DNA from: Fimenecus sp045613685
GTDB taxonomy: Bacteria; Bacillota; Clostridia; Oscillospirales; Acutalibacteraceae
Length of the DNA: 64,000 nt
NCBI GenBank assembly: GCA_045613685.1
Contig: JAZLBL010000037.1
Location: forward strand, 1-64,000
Direction: 5' to 3'
This document shows, piece by piece, positions 43,299-49,681 of this stretch. Within the stretch, counting starts at the first letter, position 1; each line of letters starts with the position of its first letter. The translations under genes were made by a program, and so were the position numbers. The notes beneath the pieces are model-generated. The model made no database searches. It saw only the letters and a program-made list of their open reading frames with translations, and was not told where the DNA came from.

Positions 43299-43478
43299 TT
43301 ATTTCATCATACTGTTCATATTATCAACTACATTTGAAAAAGTATTTACTGCTTTTTTCGCAGTTTTTTTCATCATTTTCTTTGTTGAATTTTCATACAT
43401 AACATTTTTTAAAGCATAAGCAGCAGTACCAGCAAGGACACCTGCGCCAAGTGCTTTATACATTGTATTGTTATTCAT
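43299..43478 (-). CDS. Small membrane-type protein upstream of pdaA
   Basis: A 59-residue protein: a Gly/Ala-rich hydrophobic stretch (KALGAGVLAGTAAYAL, residues 8-23) followed by a Lys- and Met-rich amphipathic C-terminus. AAGGGGA lies 8 bases before ATG 43478, so translation is well supported. I do not recognise a family beyond a loose likeness to YtxH-type small proteins. Its position just before pdaA suggests spore-related expression. Confidence 0.65.
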   Translation of the reverse strand: MNNNTMYKALGAGVLAGTAAYALKNVMYENSTKKMMKKTAKKAVNTFSNVVDNMNSMMK

Positions 43479-43500
43479 TTTTCATTCCCCTTTCTAATTT

Positions 43501-43525
43501 TTTGCTCATAATTTTAATGAGCAAA
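43501..43525 (-). other. Leader hairpin of the 59-aa gene and pdaA
   Basis: TTTGCTCAT and ATGAGCAAA form a perfect 9 bp stem with a 7-base loop, ending about 10 bases before the AAGGGGA ribosome site. No T-run follows on the minus strand, so it looks like a leader structure, not a terminator. Confidence 0.45.
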
Positions 43526-43566
43526 TATATTTTTTGAAAAAGAAATAAAAAAATTAAAAAATAATG

Positions 43567-43595
43567 TTTAAAATTATTTCTAAAAATGTTATACT
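43567..43595 (+). promoter_or_regulatory. Promoter of trmL
   Basis: TTTAAA (43567-43572), 17 bp, TATACT (43590-43595) with TGT before it (extended -10). Confidence 0.5.
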
Positions 43596-43633
43596 TTAAA
43601 TAACATAAAAATTTCAAAATTTTGGTGATAGAA

Positions 43634-44140
43634 ATGACGCTTAATATTGTAATGGTTGAACCTGAAATTCCACAGAACACAGGCAATGTTGCTCGTACTT
43701 GTGCAGCAACGGGTGCAAGACTTCATCTGGTTGGCAAAATGGGATTCACACCTGATGATAAAAAACTTAAAAGAGCAGGTCTTGATTATTGGTATCTTCT
43801 TGATATTACATACTATGACACGATGGAAGAGTTTTTCGAGAAAAATCAAGATGGTAATTTCTTCTATTTTTCAACAAAAGCACAAAAAAGACATTCCGAT
43901 GTGAAATATCCTGATAACACATATCTCGTTTTCGGCAAAGAAACTGCAGGATTACCTGAAGATTTGCTTTTTGCAAATGCAGATAAATGTGTGAGAATAC
44001 CAATGATTGACGAGGCAAGAAGCTTAAATCTTTCAAATGCAGTTGCTATTGGTGTTTATGAGACACTCAGACAATGGGATTATCCACAATTACTTGAGAG
44101 TGGAGAGTTGAGAAATTATAATTGGAGCGACCAACAATAA
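43634..44140 (+). CDS. trmL: tRNA (cytidine/uridine-34-2'-O)-methyltransferase
   Basis: A 168-residue SPOUT methyltransferase with the trefoil knot. VEPEIPQNTGNVART at the N-terminus, LVFGKETAGLP near residue 97 and IPMIDEARSLNLSNAVAIG at the C-terminal knot are signatures of the YibK/TrmL group that modifies the wobble base of some leucine tRNAs. ATG 43634 with GGTGAT upstream is preferred over TTG 43622. Confidence 0.94.
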   Translation: MTLNIVMVEPEIPQNTGNVARTCAATGARLHLVGKMGFTPDDKKLKRAGLDYWYLLDITYYDTMEEFFEKNQDGNFFYFSTKAQKRHSDVKYPDNTYLVFGKETAGLPEDLLFANADKCVRIPMIDEARSLNLSNAVAIGVYETLRQWDYPQLLESGELRNYNWSDQQ

Positions 44141-44142
44141 TT

Positions 44143-44172
44143 AAAAGCACTTGGATAAAACCAAGTGCTTTT
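44143..44172. terminator. Bidirectional terminator, trmL and yhaM
   Basis: AAAAGCACTTGG, loop ATAAAA, CCAAGTGCTTTT between convergent genes. Perfect 12 bp stem. Confidence 0.9.
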
Positions 44173-44176
44173 CTAT

Positions 44177-45142
44177 TTATAAAATATCAACCTTTAATTC
44201 TGCGTCGTTATATTTATAGAACTTTCTGTCTTCGAGTGCCCAAAGACGATTTGTGAACTCACCTTTTTCGATTCCGCTGACTGCATCCATAATCTCATAA
44301 ATTCGAGCATCCATCAAGTCAAGCTGTGAAAGCAATTCTGCTTCAAGGAAGAGTGGTCTGACTGCTGCGCCAAATTCAGGCTCACCATGATGTGATAAAA
44401 TCATATGTTGTAAAAGCATTGATTTTTCACTATCAATCTCGAGTTTATCCCCTGCTTCTTTAACCATCATTGCACCCATTACAAGATGTCCTAAAAGATT
44501 ACCTTCAACTGTGTATCCTGATGCTATGCCTGTTTCTTTTACATCAAATTCAATTGTTTTTGCGATATCGTGAAGAATAGCCCCAGAAACAAGCAAGTCT
44601 CTGTTAACGAAAGGATAAATCTTGCAAATACTTTCGCAGAGTTTAACTATTGATGATGTATGCATTAAAAGTCCACAACGTATAGCGTGATGCAATCTAA
44701 ATGCTGCTGGGAAATACAAAATCTTTTCTTTGTTATTTTCAAGCAAGTATGTAACAACTTTTTTTAGGTCGTCATCTTTAAATGCACTAACAGTAGCAAG
44801 AAGGAAATCAAACATTTCTTCACCACTGTAATCCGCTGATTTCACATAGTCAGAAACGTTTACTCCGTCGCTTTCTACGACAGGACGGATTTTGTCAATT
44901 CTCAGCTGGTCATGGCCATTATATTGAGAAATTGAGCCCCTCACCTTTACAAACATATCATTTTCATATTTACCGTGTGAAACTTCGTTATAATCCCAGA
45001 GTTTTGCAAAAATTTCTCCTGTTTTATCAGAGAGCACAATATCAAGATAAAAATTGCCATTCTTTGCTGTTTTTTTGTCGCACTGTTTGATTACTGCATA
45101 TCCTTCAACAAGACCATTATTACCGATTTCATTAAAATTCAT
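44177..45142 (-). CDS. YhaM-like 3'-5' exoribonuclease (OB plus HD domain)
   Basis: A 321-residue protein: an OB-fold nucleic-acid domain (about residues 10-95, GYAVIKQCDKKTAKNG) and an HD hydrolase domain with LLMHTSSIV, GAILHDIAKT and ILSHHGEPEFG. This is the YhaM pattern. ATG 45142 with AAAGGA 11 bases upstream is chosen; an open frame runs further to 45346 but that stretch is the sister frame of the 41-residue gene below and lacks a start signal. Confidence 0.9.
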   Translation of the reverse strand: MNFNEIGNNGLVEGYAVIKQCDKKTAKNGNFYLDIVLSDKTGEIFAKLWDYNEVSHGKYENDMFVKVRGSISQYNGHDQLRIDKIRPVVESDGVNVSDYVKSADYSGEEMFDFLLATVSAFKDDDLKKVVTYLLENNKEKILYFPAAFRLHHAIRCGLLMHTSSIVKLCESICKIYPFVNRDLLVSGAILHDIAKTIEFDVKETGIASGYTVEGNLLGHLVMGAMMVKEAGDKLEIDSEKSMLLQHMILSHHGEPEFGAAVRPLFLEAELLSQLDLMDARIYEIMDAVSGIEKGEFTNRLWALEDRKFYKYNDAELKVDIL

Positions 45143-45210
45143 AAATTTAGTATTCCTTTCAACTGTATATATTAAATTATACACTGTGAAAATAGCTATT
45201 GCAATATATT

Positions 45211-45336
45211 TTAACCAAAAAGCATTCTTCCTGTATTTTCTTGGACAATAAAAAATCCACAAAGTGAAAGCGTAATCAACAAAGTAACTATCGATGATAA
45301 AATAAAATTTTTTAAAAATTTTCTTGTCTCTGTCAT
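45211..45336 (-). CDS. 41-residue membrane protein coupled to spoIIP
   Basis: Minus-strand ATG 45336 shares a base with the spoIIP stop (TAATG), and AAAGGAG lies 11 bases before it inside the spoIIP end. The 41-residue product has a basic N-terminus (TETRKFLKN), one membrane helix (about residues 11-31) and a short tail ending GRMLFG. Coupling to spoIIP suggests a mother-cell role in engulfment. I recognise no family. Confidence 0.6.
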   Translation of the reverse strand: MTETRKFLKNFILSSIVTLLITLSLCGFFIVQENTGRMLFG

Positions 45337-46454
45337 TAATTTTCAAACTCCTTTAATAATCTTGCTAACGACTCTGCAAAATATCGTGCAGAAAAAACTG
45401 CTTCGGTCAGTGTATTGGCATCTGTCCCTATATCAACTGATAAAGCACAAGGCAACAAATCCATATTATATTTTCTGCTAGAAAAGACCAATGGTCTAAC
45501 TAGTTGTGGGTTATCGTTTGCTAATTGATTTTGTAACTTCAATGCAAAAGTCAGATTTTTCTCCCAATTAGGAAAACCTGTCACATTACCCGTTTCGCAC
45601 CCTGTTGTTATCATTATTTGTGCTACTTTTTTATCATTAATTTCGGTGATGGTTTTTATTCTTGTTCCATCTTTTTGATAAATAGAATCTCTATGCACAT
45701 CAAGAACAACTTGTATTGATGGGTTATTCTTTAAAACTTCGCTGACTTTTGCTCTCGACCTTTCATAAGCACCGCTATATTGCTCATCAAAAGTATCAGT
45801 TATATGAATAGTTTTATATCCTTTTTCATTGAGTATCTTACATATTTCTTCGCCAATTCGCACAACAGTTTCACTTTTGTTATTACTACGAATATCACGT
45901 TCTTTTGTATAGAAATTTCTATCTAGCAATTCATAACTTTCTGATGTGTGAGTATGATAAACAAGCACAGCTGGTTGATTTTTTGAAACATTGGCTACTA
46001 CTTTTCGATTTATATAATTACCAATATCAATGGTTTTATCAATCGTAGTATTTCTCAAAAGTATTTTATCATATTCAGCAGTTGCGTTTTTGTGACTGTA
46101 ATCTTCTGCTAAAATTTTGCCGTCGTTGGTTGATTTTTCGTATTTGATTCTTGCCTCATTTATAAGTTTTTGAATATCATCAGGAATGTCAGATTTTATA
46201 GTTACAGTTTGAGATGATGACTGCACCTCACCCATTGATGCAACTATCTCATCTTCTTTCAATTCATTGTTTTTAGATTTATAATATGAAATCGTTTCAC
46301 TTGGATATGATAAAAACATACCTATGTTTAGAATTGCTTTTTTTAGATAATCTGCATTATTTGTGGTTAATAAAGAAGCAACAATAATAACCGGAATTAT
46401 TGATTTGACTGTATATTCAAATAATTTTTCAGAAAAGTTTGTCCTTTTATTCAA
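45336..46454 (-). CDS. spoIIP: Stage II sporulation protein P
   Basis: A 372-residue membrane-anchored peptidoglycan hydrolase, amidase and endopeptidase, of the SpoIID-SpoIIM-SpoIIP engulfment machine. An N-terminal hydrophobic helix (about 13-30), then the hydrolase domain with VYHTHTSESY (metal His and Glu), DVHRDS and the C-terminal LSVDIGTDANTLTEA. The start is a TTG at 46454 with AAAGGA 8 bases upstream. It follows gpr by 55 bases as in Bacillus. Confidence 0.95.
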   Translation of the reverse strand: MNKRTNFSEKLFEYTVKSIIPVIIVASLLTTNNADYLKKAILNIGMFLSYPSETISYYKSKNNELKEDEIVASMGEVQSSSQTVTIKSDIPDDIQKLINEARIKYEKSTNDGKILAEDYSHKNATAEYDKILLRNTTIDKTIDIGNYINRKVVANVSKNQPAVLVYHTHTSESYELLDRNFYTKERDIRSNNKSETVVRIGEEICKILNEKGYKTIHITDTFDEQYSGAYERSRAKVSEVLKNNPSIQVVLDVHRDSIYQKDGTRIKTITEINDKKVAQIMITTGCETGNVTGFPNWEKNLTFALKLQNQLANDNPQLVRPLVFSSRKYNMDLLPCALSVDIGTDANTLTEAVFSARYFAESLARLLKEFEN

Positions 46455-46481
46455 AGTGTCATTCCTTTCATAGTTTTTTAA

Positions 46482-46510
46482 TTTATATGAAAGAAATGAC
46501 TAAAAAATGC
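46482..46510 (-). promoter_or_regulatory. Candidate sigma-E promoter of spoIIP
   Basis: Minus strand GCATTTT (46510-46504), 14 bp, CATATAAA (46489-46482); -35 matches 6/7 of KMATATT and the -10 is close to CATACAMT. The -35 touches the gpr stop. spoIIP is sigma-E dependent in Bacillus. Confidence 0.5.
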
Positions 46511-47382
46511 TACATTAACGATAATAAAAATTCAGGTTCAACATGTGGTTGCAATGCACAATTTATACTCAATGCAAGTAATCGTGATGCTCTTTTTATT
46601 ATCATATCAATATCTCTTGGGGTTACCATAACAGTTTCCGCTTCTTGAGATATATTTTTAATTTGCTTGTGATTTTCAACTAAATCATAAACCAAAGTTT
46701 TACCATCAACAACGGTCGGAATACCAATAGCAATTACAGGCACACCTAGAGTATTTTCATCAATTCTTGCGCGGTTATTCCCCACCCCTGCACCCGGTGA
46801 AATTCCTGTATCAGACAACTGCACTGTTTTTCCTAATCGTGACAGTTTTCTTGATGCTAATGCGTCAATAGCTATAACAGCCTTAGGCTTAATCAAATCA
46901 ACAATTCCTTTTATATATTCAGCGGTTTCAATTCCTGTTTGACCAAGCACGCCTGTTGAAATCGAAGCCACAGGATTAAATTGAGGTAATCCAAGTTCAT
47001 TTGAAAACTCTGTTTTAAGATGTCTTGTTGAAAATATTTGTTCTGCACATAATGGACCTAATGCATCGGGCGTAATATCATCATTTCCAATTCCAACAAC
47101 TAAAACCGAGTTGTCTCCTTTTGGCAACATATCGGTTATTACTTCTGTCAGTGCCTTTAATCTGCCGTCAAGGAGTTCGGTTTCGTGTGAAAATTCAGGC
47201 ACATCAACTGTATAATATTTACCTTTGGGTTTTCCAACTTGTTTTACACCAAAATCGTCTAAAACTTCAACAAGAGTTATTGTTGCGTCATCTTTTTGTT
47301 TTGTTTCATAATGAACACCTTTCACCCTATCTTTATCGAGCATTTCATGGCGTTCAAGAGCTAAATCAGTTCTAAAAATCAT
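46510..47382 (-). CDS. gpr: Germination protease Gpr
   Basis: A 290-residue A25-family aspartic endopeptidase that degrades SASPs when spores germinate. It starts FRTDLALERHEML, and shows VGIGNDDITPDALGP near residue 98 and IAIDALASRKLSRLGKTVQ near 170, regions that carry the active site. It is made as a zymogen whose short pro-piece is cut off. GGTGA stands 6 bases before ATG 47382. Confidence 0.97.
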   Translation of the reverse strand: MIFRTDLALERHEMLDKDRVKGVHYETKQKDDATITLVEVLDDFGVKQVGKPKGKYYTVDVPEFSHETELLDGRLKALTEVITDMLPKGDNSVLVVGIGNDDITPDALGPLCAEQIFSTRHLKTEFSNELGLPQFNPVASISTGVLGQTGIETAEYIKGIVDLIKPKAVIAIDALASRKLSRLGKTVQLSDTGISPGAGVGNNRARIDENTLGVPVIAIGIPTVVDGKTLVYDLVENHKQIKNISQEAETVMVTPRDIDMIIKRASRLLALSINCALQPHVEPEFLLSLM

Positions 47383-47418
47383 TGCATTTCACCATATAAA
47401 ATCACTATTTTTCACCTT

Positions 47419-47448
47419 TATTATTGACCACACAAAAAAATATAGTCA
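47419..47448 (-). promoter_or_regulatory. Candidate sigma-F/G promoter of gpr
   Basis: Minus strand TGACTA (47448-47443), 17 bp, AATAATA (47425-47419): 5/6 and 5/7 to the forespore consensus. gpr is forespore-expressed in Bacillus. Confidence 0.5.
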
Positions 47449-47463
47449 TTTTGTAAAAAAAAC

Positions 47464-47492
47464 TTGATTTTTATTTTATTTCGTGCTAATAT
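47464..47492 (+). promoter_or_regulatory. Promoter of rpsT
   Basis: TTGATT (47464-47469), 17 bp, TAATAT (47487-47492) preceded by TGC (extended -10). Confidence 0.65.
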
Positions 47493-47525
47493 ATGTATCT
47501 GTAATGCGAAGGAGGTGTAACGAAT

Positions 47526-47783
47526 ATGCCAAATATTAAATCAGCTAAAAAGCGTGTTCTCGTTAACAAGACAAAGGCACAGCGTAATAAGTCAGCTAAC
47601 TCAGCTCTCAAAACAGCTATTAAAAAAGCAAACCTTGCTATTGAAACAAATGCTGCTGACAAAGACGAGCTTGTAAAGGTTGCTGTTAAGAAAATCGACC
47701 AGGCTGCTGCTAAGGGTCTTCTTCATAAGAATAATGCAGCTCGTAAAAAGTCTGCTCTCGTTACAAAGCTTAACAAGGCTTAA
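47526..47783 (+). CDS. rpsT: 30S ribosomal protein S20
   Basis: An 85-residue Lys/Ala-rich protein that begins PNIKSAKKRVLVNKTKA and ends with the GLLHKNNAARKKSAL signature. It binds 16S rRNA early in 30S assembly. GGAGGTG before ATG 47526. Divergent from gpr, the same arrangement as in Bacillus. Confidence 0.97.
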   Translation: MPNIKSAKKRVLVNKTKAQRNKSANSALKTAIKKANLAIETNAADKDELVKVAVKKIDQAAAKGLLHKNNAARKKSALVTKLNKA

Positions 47784-47801
47784 TTAATTACGTAGTTCTT
47801 T

Positions 47802-47831
47802 GCCGTTGACGAAAGTCTTCGGCATTTTTCT
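47802..47831 (+). terminator. Terminator of rpsT
   Basis: GCCGTTGAC, tetraloop GAAA, GTCTTCGGC, then ATTTTTC. The stem has a two-base T-T internal mismatch. Confidence 0.65.
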
Positions 47832-47834
47832 TTA

Positions 47835-47863
47835 TTGACTTTTTATAATTTCTTATGTATAAT
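47835..47863 (+). promoter_or_regulatory. Near-consensus promoter of a 59-aa gene
   Basis: TTGACT (47835-47840), exactly 17 bp, TATAAT (47858-47863). One of the two best vegetative promoters in the window. Confidence 0.75.
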
Positions 47864-47894
47864 TAGATAAAGATTTTATCGGAGGTTTGTTCTT

Positions 47895-48074
47895 ATGAAA
47901 AAGGCTTTGAAAGTTATCGCTATTATCGCTGCTATCGCAGCTGTTGCAGTTGCTGCATATGTTATTATTAAAAAGTATGTTGACAGTAAGAGAGTTGTAA
48001 TCGGCAATGATGCTGAAAACTATGTTTCATGCTCATTCTGTGACGACACATTCGTTTCAGAAACAGTAGCTTAA
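47895..48074 (+). CDS. 59-residue single-pass membrane protein
   Basis: Starts at ATG 47895 with GGAGGT 8 bases upstream. KKALK, then an Ile/Ala/Val helix (about residues 7-25) flanked by Lys, then a polar tail with CSFCDD, a CxxC pair close to an acidic end. It is monocistronic with its own strong promoter and terminator, so it is probably abundant. No family recognised; the tail may bind metal or be a redox pair. Confidence 0.75.
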   Translation: MKKALKVIAIIAAIAAVAVAAYVIIKKYVDSKRVVIGNDAENYVSCSFCDDTFVSETVA

Positions 48075-48095
48075 AAACTCAATTAAAAAAAGATG

Positions 48096-48124
48096 ACAGG
48101 ACTGAATATTCAGTCCTGTTTTTG
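48096..48124 (+). terminator. Terminator of the 59-aa gene
   Basis: ACAGGACTG, loop AATATT, CAGTCCTGT, then TTTTTG. Perfect stem, ends 2 bases before the spoVAE stop on the other strand. Confidence 0.9.
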
Positions 48125-48126
48125 TT

Positions 48127-48480
48127 TTATTTTGATTTTGGTTTTGTTACGAATGATGTTATAAGTCCACAAAGCATTGCAACGGTAATTCCAACAGATG
48201 CTGCTGTTAATGGTCCTGAAATAACACCTAATGCACCTTTTTCTTTTATAGCTTCTTTTGTGCCTTGAACCAGAGTATTACCAAATCCTGTAAGCGGCAC
48301 AGTTGCCCCTGCACCTGCCCAATCAACTATTGGCTCGTATATTCCTAATCCACCTAATATTACGCCCAACACTACAAATGATACTAATATTCTTGCTGGG
48401 GTCAGTTTTGTTAAGTCAATCAACAATTGACCAATAACACAAATTATTCCACCAACTAAAAATGCTTTTAAGAAAATCAT
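48127..48480 (-). CDS. spoVAE: Stage V sporulation protein AE
   Basis: A 117-residue membrane protein with three to four hydrophobic helices. It begins FLKAFLVGGIICVIGQLL and contains LTPARILVSFVVLGVILGGLG and GFGNTLVQG, as in SpoVAE (SpoVAEb). SpoVA proteins move dipicolinic acid across the spore membrane. Its partners spoVAC and spoVAD are not adjacent. ATG 48480 with GGGTGA 5 bases upstream; an upstream extension in the same frame lacks a start signal. Confidence 0.9.
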   Translation of the reverse strand: MIFLKAFLVGGIICVIGQLLIDLTKLTPARILVSFVVLGVILGGLGIYEPIVDWAGAGATVPLTGFGNTLVQGTKEAIKEKGALGVISGPLTAASVGITVAMLCGLITSFVTKPKSK

Positions 48481-48496
48481 ATTTTTCACCCAAGCA

Positions 48497-48526
48497 TAGT
48501 TTGGCAAAAATAGATTAAAATATACA
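48497..48526 (-). promoter_or_regulatory. Candidate sigma-F/G promoter of spoVAE
   Basis: Minus strand TGTATA (48526-48521), 17 bp, CAAACTA (48503-48497): 5/6 and 6/7 to the forespore consensus, the best of this type here. It implies a very short leader, around 10 bases. Confidence 0.55.
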
Positions 48527-48530
48527 AAAA

Positions 48531-48552
48531 GCACGGGATTAAATCCCGTGCT
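48531..48552 (-). terminator. Terminator of the sigma factor/zinc-ribbon pair
   Basis: GCACGGGAT, loop TAA, ATCCCGTGC, flanked by A and T; on the minus strand CTTTTTGTAT follows. Its T-run runs straight into the spoVAE -35. Confidence 0.75.
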
Positions 48553-48562
48553 AATTTTTCAA

Positions 48563-48838
48563 TTATTCGCCCTTCATTTTAGCAAAGCATTCACTGCAAT
48601 AAACAGGTCTGTCATCTTTTGGAAGGAAAGGAATTTTTGCCTCGCCACCACATGAAGCACAAACTGCTGTGTGATATTCTTTTGCACCACGGACTGCATT
48701 TTTGCGTGCTACACGGCACTCTTTACATCTCTGTGGTTCATTAACAAATCCTTTCTCTGCATAAAATTCCTGTTCACCTGCTGTAAAAACAAATTCGTTT
48801 CCACAATCTTTGCAGGTAAGAGTTTTGTCTTCGTACAT
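48563..48838 (-). CDS. Double zinc-ribbon protein
   Basis: A 91-residue protein with four CxxC knuckles: CKDC and CKEC form a first ribbon around EFVFTAGEQEFYAEKGF, CASC and CSEC a second around IPFLPKDDRPVYC. Both ribbons are known in Firmicutes as small zinc-ribbon domains of unknown function, possibly RNA- or ribosome-related. GAGGT stands before ATG 48838. It is 37 bases after the sigma-H-like gene. Confidence 0.85.
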   Translation of the reverse strand: MYEDKTLTCKDCGNEFVFTAGEQEFYAEKGFVNEPQRCKECRVARKNAVRGAKEYHTAVCASCGGEAKIPFLPKDDRPVYCSECFAKMKGE

Positions 48839-48875
48839 TTTGCTACCTCGCTTATTTTTTTTACCCAAAGGGCAT

Positions 48876-49427
48876 TTATTTGATACTGCGGATTTTCTTG
48901 CGTATTCTTTGCAACGCATTGTCAACAGACTTATCAGTGCAATCAAGAATCTCTGCAATTTCATTATAACTTAAACCAAGCAGATTAAGTTTGAAAACTT
49001 TCTTCTCGGTTTTAGAAAGGTTATTGTTCACAAAAGATAGAATTGAATCAATTTCTTCATTGAACATTAACAATTCTTCAGGTGTTGGTGAAAAAGAGCG
49101 AATGTCACATTTTTCGTCAATAGAAACATAAGAATCCAATGGCAAATTGCTCTTTTTGGTTGCGGTTCGCAATGCTGAAAGCATTTTTCGAGTGATAAGA
49201 GTTGTGGCGTATGTAGAAAACAACACACCCTTTGACTCATCAAAGGAATAAACCGCAGAAAGAAGGCCTAACATTCCCTCTTGATATAAATCTTCATTTT
49301 CAATGCCACTTATTTTTTTGAATGAAAGTGATTTTTGAAGAACTGTTTCAGAATAACGCTTAATTAAATCAGTTAATGCATTACTGTCTCCACCCTTTGC
49401 TTTTGAGACAAGTAAGTTTTCTTCCAA
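48876..49427 (-). CDS. Sigma-H-like RNA polymerase sigma factor
   Basis: A 183-residue sigma-70 family factor. Region 2 has ENEDLYQEGMLGLLSAVYSFD and FSTYATTLITRKML; the linker PLDSYVSIDEK and the region 4 end SYNEIAEILDCTDKSVDNALQRIRKK strongly resemble SigH (Spo0H), which starts sporulation. It is shorter than Bacillus SigH (218 aa) and diverged in region 1.2. The start is probably TTG 49427, 6 bases after GAGGTG; upstream GTGs are less well placed. It may be a paralogue and not the true SigH. Confidence 0.75.
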   Translation of the reverse strand: MEENLLVSKAKGGDSNALTDLIKRYSETVLQKSLSFKKISGIENEDLYQEGMLGLLSAVYSFDESKGVLFSTYATTLITRKMLSALRTATKKSNLPLDSYVSIDEKCDIRSFSPTPEELLMFNEEIDSILSFVNNNLSKTEKKVFKLNLLGLSYNEIAEILDCTDKSVDNALQRIRKKIRSIK

Positions 49428-49477
49428 AAAATTCACCTCAGAACATATTGACACTAATATTGATTTATATTACTCAA

Positions 49478-49505
49478 ATTATATCACAAAAATTTTAAAA
49501 GTCAA
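49478..49505 (-). promoter_or_regulatory. Promoter of the sigma-H-like gene
   Basis: Minus strand TTGACT (49505-49500), 16 bp, TATAAT (49483-49478). Confidence 0.7.
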
Positions 49506-49549
49506 CTTATATTTTTGTATATATTTCATAAATCGACACAAACATATAA

Positions 49550-49580
49550 AAAGAACCGCAGAAAATTTCTGCAGTTCTTT
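49550..49580 (-). terminator. Terminator of pgcA and the 31-aa gene
   Basis: AAAGAAC-GCAGAAA pairs with TTTCTGC-GTTCTTT; one position is G-U on the minus strand and C-A on the plus. T-run on the minus side. Confidence 0.75.
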
Positions 49581-49583
49581 TAT

Positions 49584-49679
49584 TTACATAAATATTTGCA
49601 ATAAAACTGTTGCTGTGCTCAAAAGCATAATTACAGCAAGAAAAATAGCAACAGCTTTTACAAAGAAATTTCTATTCAT
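49584..49679 (-). CDS. 31-residue single-pass membrane peptide
   Basis: ATG 49679 has AGGAG 7 bases upstream and ends just before a terminator. The product is NRNFFVK followed by a hydrophobic helix from residue 8 to the end, with no polar tail. It lies 2 bases after the pgcA stop, so it shares that transcript. Size and sequence recall short stress or toxin-like membrane peptides, but no antitoxin RNA is evident. Function unknown. Confidence 0.55.
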   Translation of the reverse strand: MNRNFFVKAVAIFLAVIMLLSTATVLLQIFM

Positions 49680-49681
49680 TT

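Noticed and set aside
45143..45346. 68-residue N-terminal extension of the YhaM-like protein
   Set aside because: The family starts at the OB fold, AAAGGA fits ATG 45142, and this stretch instead encodes the 41-residue peptide in another frame.
48885..48964. N-terminal extension of the zinc-ribbon protein into the sigma factor gene
   Set aside because: It overlaps the conserved region 4 of the sigma factor in another frame, while GAGGT and ATG 48838 define a normal start.
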